From Firm-04 sp045642925 (lineage in GTDB: Bacteria > Bacillota > Clostridia > Oscillospirales > Ruminococcaceae), in NCBI GenBank assembly GCA_045642925.1, contig JAZUJW010000021.1, positions 1 through 18,302 of the forward strand: a stretch of 18,302 bases of DNA. The letters run 5' to 3'. Positions 1 to 6,769 of this stretch are shown in pieces. The notes under the pieces are model-generated. The model had not been told where the DNA came from. It searched no databases and saw only the letters and a list, made by a program, of their open reading frames with translations. The translations under genes were made by a program, and so were the position numbers. Position 1 is the first letter of the stretch, and the number at the start of each line of letters is the position of its first letter.

Positions 1-15
1 TGCCTCTGGACTCTG

Positions 16-38
16 CCAAAGGGAATGATTCCCTTTGG
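16..38. repeat. Perfect 10-bp inverted repeat downstream of uvrB
   Basis: Arms CCAAAGGGAA and TTCCCTTTGG flank a 3-base loop. The hairpin begins 24 bases past the uvrB stop on the minus strand and has no U-tract on either side, so it is a weak candidate for an intrinsic terminator. The flanking bases 1-10 (TGCCTCTGGA) resemble part of the hairpin near 17904-17920 (GCCTCTGG on the minus strand), which suggests the edge of a dispersed intergenic repeat cut by the window boundary. Confidence 0.6.
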
Positions 39-61
39 AATCCTCATGAAATAGTGTATTG

Positions 62-2026
62 TTATTTACTACGCAATTCCTTGATTTTATCACGCAGATA
101 TGCGGCGTGTTCGAATTCTAACAGCTTCGCCGCCTCCTTCATCTGTGCCGTCAAATCCCGTATCATCGCTTCACGCTCCGCCTTCGTCAGCTTCTTCGCC
201 GTCGCCTTGTCTGTCGTGTCACGGCTCGCAATTTCCAGTACCGCCCGCACTTCCTTCACAATCGTCTTCGGCACAATCCCATGCTCCGCATTGTACGCTA
301 GCTGCAACGCCCTGCGACGCTCCGTTTCCCGAATCGCTCGCTCCATACTCCCCGTCACACTGTCCGCATACATGATAACCATACCTTCCGAATTTCTCGC
401 GGCTCGTCCAATCGTCTGTATCAGCGACGTTTCCGAACGCAAAAAACCTTCCTTGTCTGCGTCCAGTATCGCCACCAGCGAAACTTCAGGTAAATCCAGT
501 CCCTCTCGCAAAAGATTGATGCCAACCAGTACGTCAAATTCACCAAGACGCAGGTCACGAATGATCTCCATGCGCTCTATCGTGTCAATGTCATGATGCA
601 AATACCTTACACGCACATCCATATTCCGTAAATACGAGGTCAAATCTTCTGCCATGCGCTTCGTCAGTGTTGTGATGAGAACACGCTCGTCCTTTTCAGC
701 ACGCTTGCGAATCTCATACAGCAAATCCTCAATTTGCCCCTCAACAGGCTTTACGATGATTTCCGGATCAACCAGCCCCGTCGGACGAATGACCTGTTCC
801 ACCGTCTGTTCCGCACGCTCTCCCTCGATTTTTCCGGGCGTGGCACTGACATACATCACCTCATGGATTTTCCCTGTAAACTCATCGAAATTCAGTGGTC
901 GGTTGTCGAATGCGCTCGGCAGTCGGAATCCATAATCCACAAGCGTCTGCTTACGCGCATGGTCGCCCGCATACATCGCGCCGACCTGTGGCATCGTAAC
1001 GTGCGATTCGTCCACAATCAACAGAAAGTCTTCCGGAAAATGGTCAAGCAGCGTGTACGGACGAGAACCCGGTGCGCGTCTTGCCAGCACCCGCGAATAG
1101 TTTTCGATGCCGCTGCACATTCCGATTTCCCGCAGCATCTCAATGTCGTAATTCGTGCGCTGTGCAATGCGCTGTGCCTCAATGAACTGATTGTTTCCCT
1201 CAAAGAACGCAACACGTTCTGTCAGCTCCTCCTGCAATTCCGCAATGGCATCTTCCAGCTTGTCACCTGATACGACATAATGGCTTGCAGGGAAAATCAT
1301 CGCGTGCTGCAAGGTCGCCTTGATTTCGCCCGACACGATTTCAATTTCTGTGATGCGGTCGATCTCATCCCCGAAAAATTCGACACGAATCGCATTTTCG
1401 TTCGTGTTGACAGGGCAGATATCCACAACATCACCATGTACACGGAATGTGCCGCGTTCCAGTGCAATGTCATTGCGCTGATATTGAATCGCCACAAGCT
1501 GCTGCGCCAGCGCTTCCCGCGAAATTTCCATATTCGGACGCAAAGATACTGTCATTCTGCGGTATTCTTCAGGCGCACCCAGCGAGTAAATGCAGGAAAC
1601 CGATGATACAATAATGACATCTTTGCGCTCTGCCAATGCCATCGTTGCAGAATGACGCAGACGGTCAATGTCATTGTTAATGGATGAATCTTTTTCAATA
1701 TAACTATCGGTACTTGGAATATATGCTTCCGGTTGATAATAGTCATAATACGATACAAAATACTCCACCGCATTTTCAGGAAAGAATTCCTTGAACTCCG
1801 CACAAAGCTGCGCTGCCAGAATCTTGTTGTGTGCCAGAATCAAGGTCGGCTTATTCCGTGCGGCAATGACATTCGCCATCGTATACGTCTTGCCCGAACC
1901 CGTTACGCCCAGCAAGATCTGTTCTTTTTTGCCCTGTTCAAATCCCTGCACCAGTTCCGCAATGGCTTTTGGCTGGTCGCCGGCGGGCGGAAACGGTGCA
2001 TGAAGCTGAAATGCACGCTCCTGCAT
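62..2026 (-). CDS. uvrB: Excinuclease ABC subunit B (UvrB)
   Basis: UvrB is the DNA-damage verification helicase of nucleotide excision repair in the cytoplasm. It is loaded by UvrA and recruits UvrC for incision. The 654-residue product is full length for the family. It shows the Walker A motif GVTGSGKT at about residues 40-47, the aromatic beta-hairpin YYDYYQPEAYIPSTDSYIEK that probes the strands, a Walker B segment LLIVDESH, helicase motif VI around QTIGRAARN, and the C-terminal UVR motif (about 615-654) that contacts UvrC. The start chosen is the ATG at 2026, because AGGAG lies a suitable distance upstream. An in-frame ATG at 2044 would add six residues but lacks such a site. It is the last gene of the DUF5662-rluA-radC-uvrB run, 21 bases after the radC stop. 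Confidence 0.98.
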   Translation of the reverse strand: MQERAFQLHAPFPPAGDQPKAIAELVQGFEQGKKEQILLGVTGSGKTYTMANVIAARNKPTLILAHNKILAAQLCAEFKEFFPENAVEYFVSYYDYYQPEAYIPSTDSYIEKDSSINNDIDRLRHSATMALAERKDVIIVSSVSCIYSLGAPEEYRRMTVSLRPNMEISREALAQQLVAIQYQRNDIALERGTFRVHGDVVDICPVNTNENAIRVEFFGDEIDRITEIEIVSGEIKATLQHAMIFPASHYVVSGDKLEDAIAELQEELTERVAFFEGNNQFIEAQRIAQRTNYDIEMLREIGMCSGIENYSRVLARRAPGSRPYTLLDHFPEDFLLIVDESHVTMPQVGAMYAGDHARKQTLVDYGFRLPSAFDNRPLNFDEFTGKIHEVMYVSATPGKIEGERAEQTVEQVIRPTGLVDPEIIVKPVEGQIEDLLYEIRKRAEKDERVLITTLTKRMAEDLTSYLRNMDVRVRYLHHDIDTIERMEIIRDLRLGEFDVLVGINLLREGLDLPEVSLVAILDADKEGFLRSETSLIQTIGRAARNSEGMVIMYADSVTGSMERAIRETERRRALQLAYNAEHGIVPKTIVKEVRAVLEIASRDTTDKATAKKLTKAEREAMIRDLTAQMKEAAKLLEFEHAAYLRDKIKELRSK

Positions 2027-2047
2027 TCTTTTGTTTCTCCTCATTCA

Positions 2048-2722
2048 TTAGAAATACCCCAGTTCACGCATCGACACCACGCCGTCTATCCCGACAATCA
2101 CATGGTCGCAAAGCGTCACGGAGATTTCCCGCAAAAAATTGACAAGATGCCGTGTAGAGGACGCATCTTCTGCTGAAACCTCTGCACGACCATTCGGATG
2201 ATTATGCGCCAGCAAAACCTGCGTGCTGTTGTCCTGCATCACCCAATCCACGATTTTACGCATGGAACTCATAACGCTGCTGCCCGTTCCCACTTCCAGA
2301 TTGTGACAGCGCAGCAGACAGCCCCGTGCGTCCAGACAGACCAGCCGCAGAATCTCCTGATTCTCAAATGCGTAAATGCGCTGAAAATAGGTGTTGATCT
2401 CATTTCGGGTACGCAGCGGCACGGACGGTTCTGCACAAAGCGGTGTCAGCGCATACACAGACGCGATCAACCGCAGATAGACTGCCGCATTTTCGGTCAT
2501 GCCCGCTACGCTTCGCAGGACAGGAACACTTGCACTCAGAACGGCATTCAGACTGCCAAAGCGTTCCATCAGCCGATGTGCCAATGGATTGGTGTCCACA
2601 CGCGGAATCGCATAAAACAAGAGAAATTCCAGCACTTCATGCTCCTGAAAGCCTTGCAGACCTGTTTTCAGGAAACGTTCGCGCATTCGTTTGCGATGTC
2701 CCGCATGAATCGAATCTCCCAT
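2048..2722 (-). CDS. radC: RadC family JAB/MPN protein
   Basis: The 224-residue product has the RadC layout: an N-terminal helix-hairpin-helix-like region (about 5-85) beginning SIHAGHRKRMRERF, then a JAB1/MPN-type domain. The metal-binding JAMM residues are visible in AHNHPNG and the following SAED: His173, His175 and Asp186. RadC was named as a DNA repair protein, but its biochemical role is not settled. The ATG at 2722 is preferred because GGAGG lies about 12 bases upstream; the GTG at 2731 is only three bases from it. It sits between the pseudouridine synthase (24-base gap) and uvrB (21-base gap) and is almost certainly co-transcribed with them. Confidence 0.93.
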   Translation of the reverse strand: MGDSIHAGHRKRMRERFLKTGLQGFQEHEVLEFLLFYAIPRVDTNPLAHRLMERFGSLNAVLSASVPVLRSVAGMTENAAVYLRLIASVYALTPLCAEPSVPLRTRNEINTYFQRIYAFENQEILRLVCLDARGCLLRCHNLEVGTGSSVMSSMRKIVDWVMQDNSTQVLLAHNHPNGRAEVSAEDASSTRHLVNFLREISVTLCDHVIVGIDGVVSMRELGYF

Positions 2723-2746
2723 ATATTTCACGCTCCTCCGTATGTT

Positions 2747-3706
2747 TTAAGATTCCAGAAACGGCTTTGCAAAAGCGGGCAGAAATTCCCATGTACAGTC
2801 ACGCAAATCGGAAAGACAGCATTCTGCCTCCGAAAATGCGAAATGCAGTCTGCACGCGCAAAGAAGCTGATGATTTTGCTTGCGTGCTGCATTTTCTGCG
2901 GCATTCCCATAGCGCGGGTCGCCAAGAATCGGGCATCCGAGTGCCGCCATCTGTACGCGAATCTGATGGGTTCTGCCGGTGAAAAGCGTCACGCGCAGAA
3001 GCGAAAGCCCGTTTTTTGTGCCAAGACATTCGTAGCCTGTGCGAATTTCGCGGAACCCTGCTTTGGGTATCTCAGAAAGCACCACCTGATTATCCGAGAT
3101 TTTCTTGTGGTAGGCGGTGACGATATCGGCAGTTTTCGGTGGTTTTCCAATGACCACGCAGAGATACTGCTTCTGCACTTCCCCATTGCGGATTTTTTCA
3201 TTCAGACAGCGCAGTGCTTCGGCAGTTTTTGCCGCAAGCACAAAGCCTTCCGTATTGCGGTCAAGGCGATTGCAGAGTGCAGGCGAAAAGCTTTGTTCAC
3301 GCTTCGGGTCATATGTCCCCTGCCGCATCAGATATTGCAGGAAACGCGCAATGAGCGTATCCTGTGTGCCGTGGTCATCGGCATGAACGGGCAGACCTGT
3401 CGGCTTGCGCAGAATCGCAATGCGGCTGTCCTCGTAAACGATGCACGGGTCAGGGAGGTTCTGTGCAGACGGCACGGCGGCGGCAGGCATCGGCTTGCCC
3501 GCAAAGCAGTCTTCGGGGAGATACACCTGCAAAACATTGCCCTCCTGCAAGAGCGTTTCGGGCGGGATGCGTTTGCCGTCACACTTGACATCCTTTTTGC
3601 GGAAGGTTTTATAAAGCAAAGAAGGGGGCAGCTTCGGGCAGGCTTTTCGGAGGAATTTGTCTGCCCGCTGTCCCGCATCATTTGCGCCAATGGTAAACGT
3701 GTGCAT
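2747..3706 (-). CDS. RluA-family RNA pseudouridine synthase
   Basis: This enzyme isomerises specific uridines in RNA, most likely 23S rRNA, to pseudouridine. The 319-residue product has an N-terminal S4 RNA-binding domain (about 8-64, ending near NVLQVYLPED) and a catalytic RluA/RluD-type domain from about 88 onward. The active-site motif reads RLDRNTEG with the catalytic Asp at about 149, and the later GRTHQIRVQMAALGCPILGD block is typical of the family. The ATG at 3706 is chosen over a GTG at 3712, because AAGGAT lies nine bases upstream of the ATG. It starts 16 bases after the DUF5662 stop. The target uridine cannot be read from the sequence, so no specific symbol is given. Confidence 0.93.
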   Translation of the reverse strand: MHTFTIGANDAGQRADKFLRKACPKLPPSLLYKTFRKKDVKCDGKRIPPETLLQEGNVLQVYLPEDCFAGKPMPAAAVPSAQNLPDPCIVYEDSRIAILRKPTGLPVHADDHGTQDTLIARFLQYLMRQGTYDPKREQSFSPALCNRLDRNTEGFVLAAKTAEALRCLNEKIRNGEVQKQYLCVVIGKPPKTADIVTAYHKKISDNQVVLSEIPKAGFREIRTGYECLGTKNGLSLLRVTLFTGRTHQIRVQMAALGCPILGDPRYGNAAENAARKQNHQLLCACRLHFAFSEAECCLSDLRDCTWEFLPAFAKPFLES

Positions 3707-3722
3707 TCTCACAAGATCCTTA

Positions 3723-4244
3723 TCATTTTTTCAATTTTCGGATGTACGCAAAGGTTTTCTCCTCGCCCTTTTCCGCAAGCATCGTCAGCAGGAAGCTGAG
3801 CTGTCTTGCGGTTTTGGGATGAATGCGGCGGGTGTAGGTACCTTTGTTGTAGTAAGCCAATGGGTCGCTGTCCTGATATTCCGCACCGCGGTAAACCTTA
3901 CTTGCGGCGACACGGTCACAGAACATTTCGATGAGGTAACGTGTCGGCATGGGCATTGGTTCCATGAGTTTGGTTTTATGATTATAGTCTGTCCAATATT
4001 CGAAGTGGTGGCGGTTTCTGCCCTTGTGGTGCATCCATGCTTCGGAATAGCCCTTGCGTTCACGCTCCTCCTCGTTCGGACTGCGTGTACCCTGATAGAA
4101 CATCATTCCGGGGATAAATTCTGTCGGGGTATACTTGGAAAGGTCATGCAGGAAGCCCTGTAACGGAATACCCGCCTTGATGCAGTGGCGCATGACCGTA
4201 TGGCGGTGCTTGGTGATGGTTTTAAAATGCTGAATGGGATGCAT
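3723..4244 (-). CDS. DUF5662 family protein
   Basis: The 173-residue product begins MHPIQHFKTITKHRHTVMRH and continues with GFLHDLSKYTPTEF, EAWMHHKGRNRHHFEYWTDY and a C-terminal HPKTARQLSFLLTML segment. The pattern of conserved His, Asp and Tyr residues (LHDLSKY, HHKGRNRHHFEYW) matches the DUF5662 family, common in Firmicutes and sometimes labelled catalase in databases. The His/Asp spacing hints at a metal-binding helical domain, but no activity is established to my knowledge. The start at 4244 is supported by GAGAGGAG about nine bases upstream. It is first in the operon with the pseudouridine synthase, radC and uvrB, and follows a clear promoter at 4277-4306. Confidence 0.85.
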   Translation of the reverse strand: MHPIQHFKTITKHRHTVMRHCIKAGIPLQGFLHDLSKYTPTEFIPGMMFYQGTRSPNEEERERKGYSEAWMHHKGRNRHHFEYWTDYNHKTKLMEPMPMPTRYLIEMFCDRVAASKVYRGAEYQDSDPLAYYNKGTYTRRIHPKTARQLSFLLTMLAEKGEEKTFAYIRKLKK

Positions 4245-4276
4245 AAAAAACACTCCTCTCAATAATTTCTGCCCTT

Positions 4277-4306
4277 ATTATACCATAGAATGCGAATAGA
4301 TTTCAA
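4277..4306 (-). promoter_or_regulatory. Sigma-A type promoter for the DUF5662-rluA-radC-uvrB operon
   Basis: On the minus strand, TTGAAA (4301-4306), an 18-base spacer and TATAAT (4277-4282) are visible, with TGG before the -10 giving an extended -10. Transcription would start near 4270, about 26 bases before the DUF5662 ATG. I saw no SOS (LexA/DinR) box, although the operon ends in uvrB. Confidence 0.75.
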
Positions 4307-4341
4307 GTCATATGGTGCGAATTTTTCAGGCAGACGCAAAG

Positions 4342-4369
4342 CGCCCGCAGCCGTAACTGACTGCGGGCG
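4342..4369 (-). terminator. Hairpin after the 168-residue membrane protein gene
   Basis: The 9-bp perfect stem CGCCCGCAG / CTGCGGGCG with a 10-base loop begins 19 bases past the stop at 4389. The sequence after it on the minus strand (CTTTGCGTC) is only mildly U-rich, so termination is plausible but not certain. It separates the surface locus from the DUF5662 operon. Confidence 0.55.
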
Positions 4370-4388
4370 AAAAATATCTGCACAGGCA

Positions 4389-4895
4389 TTATTTGCAAAC
4401 AAGCTGAAGCGTGAATGTACCCATGCTGTAATAGGTTTCGGGTTCATAGCAATAGACCTTGACCGCGACTTTCTGTCCTGCGGAAAGTGGTGCATTTGTT
4501 GCGATACTGCGCACATACTCACCGATTTTGACAATGCCGCTGGAACCGAGCACATTGCCGCTTTCGTCATAGAGTTCTGCGCGCATCCATGCGGAGTTAT
4601 CAGGCAGGTTGGTGAGCCAGAGAACGGCACTCGAACCTTCTGCGGTTGGTTCGCCGCAGATTTTGAACGTAAAATCCGCCATTTGCAGGGCTTGGTAAGA
4701 AGGTTCGTCCACATTTTCGGGTTCGCCGCTTTGTGCATTCGCATCAAATGCGGGGGCAGAAAAAGGTGCAATGATGACAGGGGTTTCTGCGGGCTTTTTG
4801 CTGCGGTAAACCACAGCAAGGATGCCAAGCACGACAAGCAGTACACACAGCACCGCCGCCGTGACAGCGAGGATTTTTTTTTCACGTTTGCTCAT
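4389..4895 (-). CDS. Single-pass membrane protein with extracytoplasmic beta domain
   Basis: I do not recognise a named family. The 168-residue product starts MSKREKK, followed by one hydrophobic segment (about 8-30), then a low-complexity Pro/Ala/Glu linker (about 31-65) and an extracytoplasmic domain (about 70-168) rich in alternating hydrophobic residues, consistent with a beta-sandwich. The positive N-terminus predicts N-in, C-out topology. The domain resembles the C-terminal domain of the membrane protein at 5696-6592: both have SxAV followed by an aromatic strand, a DQA/DNSAW turn, a G.V...SG.I. block and a final TxxxLQLV/TDVKITV strand. A GGAG site lies nine bases before the ATG. A terminator separates it from the secreted protein gene upstream, so expression may depend on read-through or on a promoter I could not define. 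Confidence 0.85.
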   Translation of the reverse strand: MSKREKKILAVTAAVLCVLLVVLGILAVVYRSKKPAETPVIIAPFSAPAFDANAQSGEPENVDEPSYQALQMADFTFKICGEPTAEGSSAVLWLTNLPDNSAWMRAELYDESGNVLGSSGIVKIGEYVRSIATNAPLSAGQKVAVKVYCYEPETYYSMGTFTLQLVCK

Positions 4896-4935
4896 TGTTT
4901 TTCTCCGATGCAGTAAAAATAAAAGGAAAAACCGT

Positions 4936-4967
4936 ACACGGCGGTGTCAAATCAGCCACCGCCGTGT
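4936..4967 (-). terminator. Intrinsic terminator after the 207-residue secreted protein gene
   Basis: A perfect 11-bp stem ACACGGCGGTG / CACCGCCGTGT with a 10-base loop is followed on the minus strand by ACGGTTTTTCCTTTTATTTTT. It lies about 50 bases past the stop at 5018 and about 40 bases before the next start codon, so it would reduce transcription into the 168-residue membrane protein gene. Confidence 0.85.
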
Positions 4968-5017
4968 CGTAATTGTTATTCAGGATTTCTTGGGTTGGTT
5001 ATTTTGCGGAATCAGGG

Positions 5018-5641
5018 TCAAGAAGCAGCAGCAGTCGGGGTAATTGTCACTGTGATAGTATCAATTGCAGTGAAGTTAGCGTAATCCGAATTCGGGTCGC
5101 CCTCTACACCAACATCGTATTTTGCTGTTGGAATCTCAGCTGCTGATGCATTATTCGGACAAGCAGCGAGACTTGCGTTACTACCGTTTGCCAATCCTAC
5201 TGTTGCTGTAACACCATCATGCACTGCCGATGTGGTGCTTCCATTCGTAAATTTTGCAGTGAGTGTTACGCCCCAGTTGGAACTATTCTCTACAGTAATC
5301 GCTTCCGAAATTGTAGCCTGATCCCATCCACTATCTGCATATTGACGATTCTCAGTATCCCATGTACCACGAGTATAAGTAAAATTCAGTTCCTTCCATG
5401 TTACTTCCACCAAATATACTGCATCAGTAGGGTCATCAGGAACTTTATTACCTGTTGTCTTAATCTTAACTTCGCCTGTAGAAGTCGGCGATGGATCCTT
5501 AACAGTTGTTACACCACCTTCAGTCTTCAGGAAAGCATCCGTATCAAAATCCTGTGCAAATGCAGGCGTAGCGGAAAGTGCCGTCATAACGGCTGCGGAC
5601 AGAACTGCGATAGCGCTCTTCGTAAATGTTGTTTTCTTCAT
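5018..5641 (-). CDS. Small secreted protein with WxxLxF beta domain
   Basis: The 207-residue product has a standard signal peptide (MKKTTFTKSAIAVLSAAVMT, with likely cleavage after ATPAFA, about residue 29). The mature part is a single acidic, Thr/Asn/Ser-rich domain with motifs VTWKELNFTYTRGTW, ITVENSSNWGVTLTAKF and a final strand TITVTITP. It has no membrane anchor, no LPXTG and no catalytic motif. The same motif order occurs at the C-terminus of the giant protein at 6770-12130. From memory, similar small secreted proteins recur in clostridia without an assigned function. The ATG at 5641 is used because AAGGAAG lies seven bases upstream; the upstream ATG at 5671 would precede the signal peptide and lacks a site. 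It begins 54 bases after the 298-residue membrane protein, without an obvious promoter between, so the two are probably co-transcribed. Confidence 0.87.
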   Translation of the reverse strand: MKKTTFTKSAIAVLSAAVMTALSATPAFAQDFDTDAFLKTEGGVTTVKDPSPTSTGEVKIKTTGNKVPDDPTDAVYLVEVTWKELNFTYTRGTWDTENRQYADSGWDQATISEAITVENSSNWGVTLTAKFTNGSTTSAVHDGVTATVGLANGSNASLAACPNNASAAEIPTAKYDVGVEGDPNSDYANFTAIDTITVTITPTAAAS

Positions 5642-5695
5642 AGTAATACTTCCTTTCATGTTAAATATCATCCTTCATTTCGAAAGATTTTTGAC

Positions 5696-6592
5696 TTAGT
5701 TTCGAACAGTGATTTTCACATCGGTTAATTCGGATTCCACAATGGCTTTTTCCCCAGATGTCGTATTATAATAACTGACACGATAAAGTCCTGTGTAAAT
5801 TCCTTCGGATAATGAAACTTTTGCAAGGTCAAGGTTCAGTGTCTGAAGTCTGTTGCCCGCAGGAATCAGACCGGATTTGGCGATGCTGTACTCATTGCCG
5901 TTTGAAAGAACGAACAGTTCAATGGTACAAGCCTGGTCGGATGTCTTAGGGTTTTCAAAGAAAACCGCAGCGCTGTTGGTAGAGAGTGTGACATCAGCTG
6001 ACAGCTTGTACGTCATCGTAGCAGAACCGCCTTTTGCGTCTTTGCTCGATTCCGATTTGTCTTTTGAGCCTTTGGAATCTTTTGAGCCTTTGGAATCTTT
6101 GGAATCTACATCGGACGATACCTCCTCTAAATTGGGATCATCTTCCGGAAGTGGAAATTCCGGAGTGATGGGGACAATCTGGGAATCTGAACTATCCGGA
6201 TTGTTCGCGTTGTGGATGATGTGGCCAATTCCCACGCCAGCGAGAATCACCGCGCATATCAGCAGAAGGAACAGAAGGAAAAATGGGATGCGGCTCTTGA
6301 AAACGACAACATACTGGTCTTCACCGACTGCAACATATCCGACTTTGCGGTAAAGCGTCGTGCTGATGTCGTTCAATGCAAAAACCTTCAAGCTTTTTTT
6401 CTCTTCCAGAATCAGCTTTCCGACTGCATTCTTGCCATTTTTGATTGTTGCGCCAACCAATTCGTACTCGTCTTTTGACTTATACAATTTGTTGAATTTG
6501 TTCGTGGAGTATGAGAAAAACTCTTGACCATCTATTTTTTGTTTTTCATCATAGTCGTTTTTAAAAACAAATTGAAATTGTTTATTATCCAT
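5696..6592 (-). CDS. Membrane-anchored surface protein with SKD/SKG repeat stalk
   Basis: No named family is recognised. The 298-residue product has four parts: a cytoplasmic domain (about 1-100) of unknown type with many Lys and aromatic residues; one transmembrane segment (about 103-126, RIPFFLLFLLLICAVILAGV); a Ser/Lys/Asp-rich linker (about 127-190) containing tandem SKGSKD repeats; and a beta-rich extracytoplasmic domain (about 191-298) ending TDVKITVRN. The last domain resembles that of the 168-residue protein at 4389-4895. The start is the ATG at 6592, 36 bases after the predicted transcription start of a strong promoter; starts further upstream would lie before that promoter's +1. The ribosome binding site is weak (GTGTGG), suggesting low expression relative to the secreted partner. 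Confidence 0.85.
   Translation of the reverse strand: MDNKQFQFVFKNDYDEKQKIDGQEFFSYSTNKFNKLYKSKDEYELVGATIKNGKNAVGKLILEEKKSLKVFALNDISTTLYRKVGYVAVGEDQYVVVFKSRIPFFLLFLLLICAVILAGVGIGHIIHNANNPDSSDSQIVPITPEFPLPEDDPNLEEVSSDVDSKDSKGSKDSKGSKDKSESSKDAKGGSATMTYKLSADVTLSTNSAAVFFENPKTSDQACTIELFVLSNGNEYSIAKSGLIPAGNRLQTLNLDLAKVSLSEGIYTGLYRVSYYNTTSGEKAIVESELTDVKITVRN
6061..6105. repeat. 18-bp tandem repeat encoding SKGSKD units
   Basis: Two perfect 18-base copies of CTTTTGAGCCTTTGGAAT (6061-6078 and 6079-6096) are followed by a partial third copy. They encode the hydrophilic linker of the 298-residue membrane protein, so copy number could vary without shifting the frame. Confidence 0.85.
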
Positions 6593-6634
6593 AATTACCA
6601 CACTTTTGTTTGCTTTATTTCTTATCACGCTTTT

Positions 6635-6663
6635 ATTATAGCACAACTCTCTGTATTTTGCAA
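6635..6663 (-). promoter_or_regulatory. Sigma-A type promoter for the 298/207-residue gene pair
   Basis: TTGCAA (6658-6663), a 17-base spacer and TATAAT (6635-6640) are visible on the minus strand, with TGC immediately before the -10. Transcription would start about 36 bases before the ATG at 6592. The promoter lies in the 177-base gap after the giant gene, so the pair can be expressed independently of it. Confidence 0.78.
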
Positions 6664-6769
6664 TATGCATTTTGTATCAATTTTCCAACAAATATTTGTG
6701 AAATTGTACAGTTTGTTGCTTGTTAAATATACAGATAGGATAAATTACTGATATTATCTCTATTTGTAT

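Noticed and set aside
2198..3799. Plus-strand reading frame of 533 codons
   Set aside because: It lies entirely opposite radC, the pseudouridine synthase gene and part of DUF5662, has Cys/His/Arg-rich composition typical of antisense frames, and lacks a supported start.
4245..4390. SOS box in front of the operon containing uvrB
   Set aside because: No sequence close to the Gram-positive LexA consensus (CGAAC-N4-GTTCG) was found near the promoter.
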